Assembly: GCA_003612285.1 (NCBI GenBank)
Contig: RAYE01000003.1
Span: 124,001 to 188,000, forward strand
Length of the DNA stretch: 64,000 nucleotides
Origin: a bacterium D16-51
Lineage (GTDB): Bacteria > Bacillota > Clostridia > Lachnospirales > Lachnospiraceae
Reading direction: 5' to 3'
The notes under the pieces are model-generated. The model was not told the origin of the DNA. It was given only the letters and a program-made list of their open reading frames with translations, and searched no databases. A program made the position numbers and the translations under genes. Shown here piece by piece: positions 58,678 through 64,000 of this stretch (position 1 is its first letter; every line of letters begins with the position of its first letter).

Positions 58678-59589
58678 ATGACGCTGACACAATTAAAATA
58701 TGCTGTAAGTGCAGCTAGCGAAAATTCAATGAATGATGCAGCGAAAAAGCTGTATATATCACAGCCCAGCCTTTCGGGGGCTATTGCCAGCCTGGAAAAA
58801 GAAGTGGAGATTTCGATTTTTAATAAGTCGAAAACAGGGATTTCCCTGACAACAGAGGGGGAGGAATTTATTGGGTATGCAAGGCAGGTGCTGGAACAGT
58901 ATGAGCTGCTGGAGGCAAAATATATTACCAAAAAGGAAACGAAGCAGAAATTTAGTGTTTCCATGCAGCACTATACATTTGCCGTCCAGGCATTTATTGA
59001 AACTATTAAACAGTATGGCATGGCTGATTTTGAATTTGAAATATATGAAGAGACTACCCACAGTGTGATTGAAAATGTAAGGAACTGCAAATCGGAGCTG
59101 GGGATTTTGTATTTAAATGGTTTTAACAGGCAGGTATTGCAGAAAATATATGCGGAATACCGTTTGGAATTTCATCCGATTTTTGACTGCGGCCTGTATG
59201 TATATATGGCAAAGACACATCCTCTGGCAGGAAAGGAGAGGATTAACATGGAGGAGCTTATGGAGTATCCCTGCCTTTCTTTTTCGCAGGGGGTGCACAA
59301 CTCCTTTTATTTTGCGGAAGAGGTGTTAAGTACAGTGCCTTATAAAAAATTGATAAAAGCCAGCGACAGGGCAACCCTTTTAAATTTAATGGTAGGAATC
59401 CAGGGGTTTACCATTTGTTCCGGTATTATCTGTGAGGAACTGAATGGCGCCGAGTATGTTGCAGTACGTTTGGATTCCGATGAGAAGATGACGATTGGTT
59501 ACCTTACAAGGAAGGATATGCATATAAGTAAGATTGGGATGGATTATCTGGCAGCGTTAGAAAAATTTAAGGACAGGGTGATGTTATAG
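58678..59589 (+). CDS. LysR-family transcriptional regulator
   Basis: The 303-residue protein has a LysR HTH (about 1-60; MTLTQLKYAVSAASENSMND and AAKKLYISQPSLSGAIASLE) and a substrate-binding effector domain. ATG 58678 is 10 nt after AGAGGAG. The position behind metQNI suggests it regulates sulfur amino-acid uptake or synthesis, like CysB/MetR-type proteins; this is from context only. Confidence 0.9.
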   Translation: MTLTQLKYAVSAASENSMNDAAKKLYISQPSLSGAIASLEKEVEISIFNKSKTGISLTTEGEEFIGYARQVLEQYELLEAKYITKKETKQKFSVSMQHYTFAVQAFIETIKQYGMADFEFEIYEETTHSVIENVRNCKSELGILYLNGFNRQVLQKIYAEYRLEFHPIFDCGLYVYMAKTHPLAGKERINMEELMEYPCLSFSQGVHNSFYFAEEVLSTVPYKKLIKASDRATLLNLMVGIQGFTICSGIICEELNGAEYVAVRLDSDEKMTIGYLTRKDMHISKIGMDYLAALEKFKDRVML

Positions 59590-59593
59590 ATTA

Positions 59594-59622
59594 TTGTTAT
59601 TTTCCAGAATAAATGTTATAAT
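59594..59622 (+). promoter_or_regulatory. Promoter of the HD-GYP gene
   Basis: TTGTTA (59594) and TATAAT (59617) are 17 bp apart, with the start codon 55 bp further on. Confidence 0.75.
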
Positions 59623-59676
59623 CTTTATGATATGGGTGAATAAGGCGTGTTTTGGAATAAGGAAGGTGTAGTATTT

Positions 59677-60753
59677 ATGGATAAGAAAACAATTTTAATG
59701 ATAGATGATGTGAAGTTAAACCTTGCGACGGCAAGGGATGTTTTGCAGAAGGATTATATTTTATGCGAGGCATCATCTGCGAAGGAGGGGTTTGAAATCC
59801 TGGATAAGGTAATCCCCGATTTAATTTTGCTTGATATTGTGATGCCGGAGATGGATGGATATGAAATGATACGCAGGCTGAAGGCGAGCCGCAGGCTTAG
59901 GAAAATCCCTGTTATTTTCCTGACGGCGGAAACAGACCCCGCAAGTGAAATAAAGGGGTTTGATCTGGGGGCGGTTGATTTTATTGTAAAACCTTTTATT
60001 GCACAGGTAATGAAACGGAGGATTGAAACGCAGTTGGAATTGTCTGCATATCAGCAGTCGCTGGAAAAGATTGTGGAAGAAAAGGTAGAGGAAAATGAAA
60101 GGCTGCAGAATATGCTGTCCGTAGGCTTTGCAGAATTGGTGGAATCCAGGGACGGCGTAACGGGCGGCCATATAAAAAATACCTCTATTTATTTTGAGGC
60201 ATTTGTCAGTGCGTTAAAAGAACTCCCTAAATATAAAGAGGAGGTGACGGATGAATTTATTAAGCTTGCAGTGCGCTCTTCCCCATTGCATGATATCGGG
60301 AAAATTGGTATTGATGATATTGTTTTAAGGAAAGAAACTTCCCTGGAAAAAGGGGAAATGGAATATATGAAAACACATTCTGAGCTTGGTGGCGCGACAT
60401 TCCACAAAATCAGGAAGAACTTCCAGGACAATGAATTTTTAAAGATTGCAGAACATATGGCGCTGTACCACCATGAGCGCTGGGACGGCAATGGCTATCC
60501 GATGGGTCTGAAGGGGACGGATATCCCATTGGAGGCAAGGATTATGAGCATTGTGGACGTATATGATGCATTGACGTCAAAACGCCCATATAAAGAGCCG
60601 TTCAGCCATGAAAAGGCATATGCGATTATTAAGGAAGGCAGGGGGACACAGTTTGACCCTGATTTAGTTGATGAATTTATGAGGCTGGGCGATGTTATGA
60701 GAGACCGCCTGGAGCATAAGGAAGAGCTGCGCCGGGCAATGGCAGAGGCTTGA
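59677..60753 (+). CDS. Response regulator with HD-GYP (c-di-GMP phosphodiesterase) domain
   Basis: The 358-residue protein has a receiver domain (about 1-120; MIDD acidic pair, LILLDIVMPEMDG phospho-Asp, IVKPF lysine), a coiled linker, and an HD-GYP domain (about 155-340) with HDIGKIGI and HHERWDGNGYPMGLKG, both intact. HD-GYP domains hydrolyse cyclic di-GMP. GGAAGG precedes ATG 59677. It stands alone with its own promoter and terminator, so its kinase is elsewhere; the hybrid kinase at 47851 is one orphan candidate. Confidence 0.93.
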   Translation: MDKKTILMIDDVKLNLATARDVLQKDYILCEASSAKEGFEILDKVIPDLILLDIVMPEMDGYEMIRRLKASRRLRKIPVIFLTAETDPASEIKGFDLGAVDFIVKPFIAQVMKRRIETQLELSAYQQSLEKIVEEKVEENERLQNMLSVGFAELVESRDGVTGGHIKNTSIYFEAFVSALKELPKYKEEVTDEFIKLAVRSSPLHDIGKIGIDDIVLRKETSLEKGEMEYMKTHSELGGATFHKIRKNFQDNEFLKIAEHMALYHHERWDGNGYPMGLKGTDIPLEARIMSIVDVYDALTSKRPYKEPFSHEKAYAIIKEGRGTQFDPDLVDEFMRLGDVMRDRLEHKEELRRAMAEA

Positions 60754-60775
60754 AAATCTAGGGAAAGATAATGTA

Positions 60776-60809
60776 AAAAGCTTCCGGCAGGTGCTGCCGG
60801 AAGCTTTTT
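60776..60809 (+). terminator. Strong terminator after the HD-GYP gene
   Basis: AAAAAGCTTCCGGCAG and CTGCCGGAAGCTTTTT form a 16-bp stem with a GTG loop. Confidence 0.95.
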
Positions 60810-60902
60810 ATGTCAAAATATTGCGGTTTCACTACATATCCCTTGGCAGAATGCAGATGATATCCGATAAACAGAAAAGAGGAAATATGTTTTGGAGGGG
60901 AA

Positions 60903-61613
60903 ATGATGCGGATTGCGGTTTGTGATGATAAAAAGGAGATATGCCATTTTTTTGCAGAAACTGCCAAAGGTTTTTATCCAGATGCAGTTGTTGACGAATA
61001 TTATTCGGGGGAAGAGATGCTTTTAGCAGAAATATGGCCAGATATTTTGTTCCTGGATATTCAGATGAATGGAAAAAATGGAATGGAAATTGCCAGGGAA
61101 ATTCGGAAGAAAAATGGGAAAATGGTTCTTGTTTTCGTAACAGCAATAGAAGAATATGTTTTTCAGGCATTTGACGTGGGGGCATTTCATTATCTGGTAA
61201 AGCCTTTTTCAGAGGAAAGGTTTGGCGATGTGCTGCACCGTGCAGTAAAGCAGTATCAGGAGCGGCTGGCTGTGGGGGTTCAGGAAGAAAAATGTATTCT
61301 TGTAAAAGCAAGGGGAGTCTGCACAAAAGTGAAAGTAAGCGATATTGTATATGCAGAGATTTATAATAGGAAAATTACAGTTCATACTATGGAAGAGGAC
61401 TTGGAATATTATGGGAGGATATCAGAGCTTGAAAAGCAGGCAGGAGAGGATTTTTACCGGACGCACCGGGCATATCTTGTCCATTTTCGGTATGTAGTAA
61501 AATATGATGCTTCGATGGTCTTTTTGGAACGTGGGACGGCAATTATGGCAAAGGGGAAATTTCCTGGCTTTGTAAAGCAGTATCTGAAGTACAACCAGAG
61601 GACGATGTTTTAA
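60903..61613 (+). CDS. LytTR-family response regulator
   Basis: A 236-residue AgrA/LytR-type regulator. The receiver domain has the D-D pair in AVCDDKK, the phospho-Asp in ILFLDIQMNGKNG and the Lys in LVKPFSEER. The LytTR domain (about 135-232) includes 'ILVKARGVCTKVKVSDIVYA', 'GRISELEKQ' and 'FYRTHRAYLVH'. Such proteins bind direct repeats near the -35. TTGGAGGGG precedes the ATG pair at 60903. It forms a two-component system with the next gene. Confidence 0.92.
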   Translation: MMRIAVCDDKKEICHFFAETAKGFYPDAVVDEYYSGEEMLLAEIWPDILFLDIQMNGKNGMEIAREIRKKNGKMVLVFVTAIEEYVFQAFDVGAFHYLVKPFSEERFGDVLHRAVKQYQERLAVGVQEEKCILVKARGVCTKVKVSDIVYAEIYNRKITVHTMEEDLEYYGRISELEKQAGEDFYRTHRAYLVHFRYVVKYDASMVFLERGTAIMAKGKFPGFVKQYLKYNQRTMF

Positions 61614-61626
61614 AATGTGTTTCAGT

Positions 61627-61691
61627 AGACTAGACAAGTAAAAACGTCGATATATAACCGCCTTAGTAATAAATACCGATAACAGACTAGA
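61627..61691 (+). promoter_or_regulatory. AGACTAGA direct repeat between the LytTR regulator and its kinase
   Basis: AGACTAGA occurs at 61627-61634 and 61684-61691, 57 bp apart, in the 94-bp gap. It could be a LytTR binding site, but the spacing is not the usual one (about 21 bp). Confidence 0.3.
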
Positions 61692-61707
61692 ACGAGAGAG
61701 GTATGCC

Positions 61708-63120
61708 ATGGAGATAACAGAGTTTTGTTGGGAGCTGGTTTCTAATATATATGTTGTTTTCCGGGATGGGGTTATTCCAGGCTGTTTCCTCTGGCGTTTT
61801 GCTGGGCCATTTGTAAAAAGGGAGCAGGCAGCCAAATGGACAGGGGTTGTTTATGCTGCTGTAATGCTGTTTTTGTATTATCAGCCTGTTAATATCAGCA
61901 GTTTTTTAGCCCATGCGGCTGGGGCAGCTGTGGCTTTTGCAGCGATGGGGGTTATGGATTACAGGAATCTTGAGCAGAAGCTGGTGCTTTCTGTGATTTT
62001 TTTCCTGGTAGACCGGGCAGCGGTAGGGGTCAGCGTTTTTATTGCGAATTTTTTTGTTGATTTTCTAATTTATTTCCCGCCAATTGCAGAAGCAGATATT
62101 GTTTGGCAGTTTGTTGTCTATATTTTAACAACATTGCTGCGGCTGGGAAGCGATACGGTTTTTTTATGGATTGCATTTTCTTTGGTTTTAAAAGAATATG
62201 GGGATAAAGAGGAAAATCTGGAAAAAAAGGAGCTGTTGCTTTTGTTTATTCCGTTTCTCCCTGTAATTGCAGGATACTATGGGATTAGTTTGCTGACAGA
62301 AGTTTATGAAGCAGATACAGGAAATGCAGTTTGGTATGAATATGGAGTATATAATTGGCTGCGGGCGGGATATGATATCGTTTCTTTTGGAGCAGTTTTT
62401 GTAATGGTACTTGTTTACCAAAGTATTAAGAAGGGGCAGGCAGAAAAACGGCAGACGGAGTTTTTGCATGGACAAGTGGAAAGTATGGAATGCCATATTA
62501 GGGAGGTAGAAAGATTGTATGGCAGTATACGCAGCTTAAAACATGATATGGGAAACCATATTATGACATTAGAACGGTTATATGCAGAAAGGGAGTATAA
62601 AGAGGCCGGGGAATATGCTGTAAAGCTGCAGAAAGAGTTCCAGCAGGCGGATTGGGAAGTAAAAAGCGGGAATCCTGTGACAGATGTGGTTCTGTCTGAA
62701 AAGAAGCGGGAGGCAGAGGAAAAGGGAATTGCTTTTATAAGTGATTTTCATTTTCCGGAAGGGACGGATATCAATGCGTTTGATATGAGCGTTATTTTAA
62801 ATAATGCAGTCACGAATGCAATTGAGGCAGCGCAGCAGGCAAAGCTGCCATATATCCATTTAGCTTCCGGCAGGCGGAAAAATGCCTATATGATAGAAAT
62901 TAAAAATAGTTTTTGCGGCAGCCTGCCAAAAAGAATGGAAAATGGCCTGTTTTATACCACAAAGGAAGATAAGCAGATGCATGGATTTGGTTTGGCAAAC
63001 ATACAGAAAATAGCACAGAAATATTTAGGTGAAATTGACATACGGCAGGAGGATGGCTTTTTTGTTTTGAATATTATGCTGCTTTTACACATTTCAGACC
63101 AGAAAAAGGCTGTTTTATAG
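61708..63120 (+). CDS. GHKL-type sensor histidine kinase (AgrC-like)
   Basis: The 470-residue kinase has about six N-terminal membrane helices (1-240), a coiled linker, the phospho-acceptor region 'SIRSLKHDMGNHIMTLERLY' with the His in LKHD, and a GHKL ATPase domain ('VILNNAVTNAIEAAQQA', 'GFGLANIQKIAQKY'). This layout is that of AgrC-type peptide-sensing kinases paired with LytTR regulators. No autoinducing-peptide gene (agrD/agrB) is visible nearby. GAGAGG lies before the ATG. Confidence 0.92.
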   Translation: MEITEFCWELVSNIYVVFRDGVIPGCFLWRFAGPFVKREQAAKWTGVVYAAVMLFLYYQPVNISSFLAHAAGAAVAFAAMGVMDYRNLEQKLVLSVIFFLVDRAAVGVSVFIANFFVDFLIYFPPIAEADIVWQFVVYILTTLLRLGSDTVFLWIAFSLVLKEYGDKEENLEKKELLLLFIPFLPVIAGYYGISLLTEVYEADTGNAVWYEYGVYNWLRAGYDIVSFGAVFVMVLVYQSIKKGQAEKRQTEFLHGQVESMECHIREVERLYGSIRSLKHDMGNHIMTLERLYAEREYKEAGEYAVKLQKEFQQADWEVKSGNPVTDVVLSEKKREAEEKGIAFISDFHFPEGTDINAFDMSVILNNAVTNAIEAAQQAKLPYIHLASGRRKNAYMIEIKNSFCGSLPKRMENGLFYTTKEDKQMHGFGLANIQKIAQKYLGEIDIRQEDGFFVLNIMLLLHISDQKKAVL

Positions 63121-63184
63121 CATTTTTGTGCTGAGAAGAAGGAATACTGCCGAAATATTATGTATAGTTACAATAAAAGGACGG

Positions 63185-63198
63185 CCGTGAATAGTAAC
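63185..63198 (+). repeat. Family B motif CCGTGAATAGTAAC
   Basis: An exact copy in the gap between the GHKL kinase and the structured leader. TATGCAGGCAGG follows it, resembling the GTGCAGGCAC at the other end of the longer copies. Confidence 0.65.
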
Positions 63199-63300
63199 TA
63201 TGCAGGCAGGGATAGAAAGTTGTTCTTGCATTGTAGTAAGAATATAGTTAGAATAATATGGTACAGGGCATCTGCTTTTGTGCCGGGTTAAGGAGGTAAA

Positions 63301-63412
63301 GGGTGAAAGAAAAAAAGAAGAAAGGGTAAAATGCAAACACACATCTTTCACCCTTTGTGTTTGCGCCTCAAATGAAAATGCAGGCATTTTCGCTTGAGGC
63401 TTGGTGCAAATT
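63301..63412 (+). promoter_or_regulatory. Structured leader repeat (family C), copy 3, in front of the FlxA-like gene
   Basis: Nearly identical to copy 1. P1 GGGTGAAAG/CTTTCACCC, P2 GCAAACACA/TGTGTTTGC, P3 TTTGC/GCAAA, P4 GCCTCAA/TTGAGGC and P5 GAAAATGC/GCATTTTC are all intact. The small frame at 63331-63375 encodes MQTHIFHPLCLRLK. The start codon of the next gene is at 63413, again directly against the P3 3' strand. Confidence 0.85.
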
Positions 63413-64000
63413 ATGACAATAGGAAGTATTGATGGGAATGGAATGCAGGCAGTACGGCCGACGGCAAAGCAGTCGGGGGATGCACTGAGTAAGAGCCTGG
63501 AGAAACAGATTGCGGAGAAGAAGTCCCAAATGCAGGAACTTTCTGCAAACCAGGAGCTTAGCGTAGAAGAAAAGATGCAGAAGCGCCAGGAACTTCAGCA
63601 ACAGATTTTTGAGCTGCAAAATCAGCTTAGGCAGCATGAGATTGAACTGCGGAAGGAAGCACAGGAGTCGCAGAGCACTCAGATGGAAGATATGCTTGGA
63701 GGTAAAAGAGAGACAGAGGAAGCTGGCAGTGATGCAACAGTAGTGTCCCAGGAAGGAATGGAGGCAATGATATCGGCTGATTCTGCCCTTTCCCAGGCGA
63801 AAGTGCAGGGAAACGCCGGGAGAAAACTGAAAGGGGAAGCGAAAACACTTCGCACAGAAGCAAAGCTGGATAGCGGCCGTGGCAGAGGTGCAGATGATAA
63901 GTTATCAGCCGCTGCTGCTTTAGAGCAGAGAGCGGCACAGGCAGGCGTATCACAGGCAAAGGACTTGAAAGAAGCTTCAGAAAAGCTTTCTGATGCAGCA
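63413..64000 (+). CDS. FlxA-like coiled-coil protein (truncated by window edge)
   Basis: The frame is open to the right edge (196 codons seen). It starts MTIGSIDGNGMQAV, then has a charged helical stretch (about 20-75; 'EEKMQKRQELQQQIFELQNQ') typical of FlxA-like proteins, followed by an Ala/Glu/Gln-rich region. The family is named after an E. coli flagellar-regulon gene; the function is unknown. Its start lies directly on the third structured leader repeat, as with lepB and the amidase. Confidence 0.75.
   Translation, partial: MTIGSIDGNGMQAVRPTAKQSGDALSKSLEKQIAEKKSQMQELSANQELSVEEKMQKRQELQQQIFELQNQLRQHEIELRKEAQESQSTQMEDMLGGKRETEEAGSDATVVSQEGMEAMISADSALSQAKVQGNAGRKLKGEAKTLRTEAKLDSGRGRGADDKLSAAAALEQRAAQAGVSQAKDLKEASEKLSDAA

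Noticed and set aside
1-64000. CRISPR arrays, prophage modules, intact insertion sequences, rRNA operon
   Set aside because: No regularly spaced repeat array, phage structural genes, complete transposase or rRNA sequence was seen anywhere in the window.

Overview
The window reads as a chromosomal segment of an anaerobic, spore-forming, Gram-positive member of the Clostridia, most like the Lachnospiraceae. The basis is spoIVA and a SpoIID-type protein, an oxygen-independent class III ribonucleotide reductase (nrdD-nrdG) behind two NrdR boxes, a glycolytic gap-pgk-tpi run, RemA, ComFB, CotH and YjfB/FlxA-like proteins, and moderately AT-rich DNA with AGGAGG-type ribosome binding sites. I cannot fix the genus from sequence alone.

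Layout. 0-2 kb: the 3' end of an unrecognised gene, then spoIVA. 2.1-7.6 kb: an OmpR/VanR-type two-component system, a three-gene ABC-2 exporter and a small secreted protein. Matching TTGAC direct repeats stand before both the regulator and the exporter. 7.7-10 kb: a decayed response regulator, then an unusual XRE-helix-turn-helix/orotate phosphoribosyltransferase fusion coupled to pyrF. 10-17 kb: a MacB/FtsX-type ABC pair, a PadR regulator with an HXXEE membrane protein, glycerate kinase, and a nitronate monooxygenase/FabK-like enzyme under a 29-bp perfect palindrome. 17-19 kb (minus): an acyltransferase-3 and a secreted SGNH protein that look like a split OatA. 19-24.4 kb: AI-2E permease, then yicC-remA-gmk-rpoZ-lepB-amidase.

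24.5-34.3 kb: ComFB, tRNA-Glu, SpoIID/LytB, YihY, flavin reductase, an abundant-looking secreted protein, a sigma-factor-like protein without promoter-recognition regions, mutY and nrdDG. 34.7-51.4 kb: gapA-pgk-tpiA, then an inserted block (decayed Rpn-type gene, CotH, VTC, DUF4956, YjfB), then gpmI-secG-rnr-smpB, a hybrid sensor kinase, a GHL10 protein and ssrA (tmRNA, minus). 51.5-54.3 kb is a scarred accessory stretch: AraC and GH43 remnants fused by a deletion, a 159-bp palindromic MITE-like element, and a tyrosine recombinase. 55-59.6 kb is a sulfur amino-acid block, cysK-metQ-metN-metI-lysR. 59.7-63.1 kb holds an HD-GYP regulator and a LytTR/GHKL two-component pair. The window ends inside an FlxA-like gene.

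The most interesting signal is non-coding. A ~112-nt leader occurs three times directly against the start codons of lepB, the amidase and the FlxA-like gene. Each copy can form a chain of hairpins that sequesters the ribosome binding site, carries a short upstream reading frame, and (in two copies) a pseudoknot. A G-C to A-T covariation supports the sequestering stem. Other dispersed families are a double-hairpin terminator-like repeat (four copies, one with an inverted loop) and a 14-bp motif CCGTGAATAGTAAC (six sites, two within longer repeats). The HTH-OPRT fusion, whose PRPP and catalytic-loop motifs are eroded, is the best protein-level candidate for an undescribed regulator.
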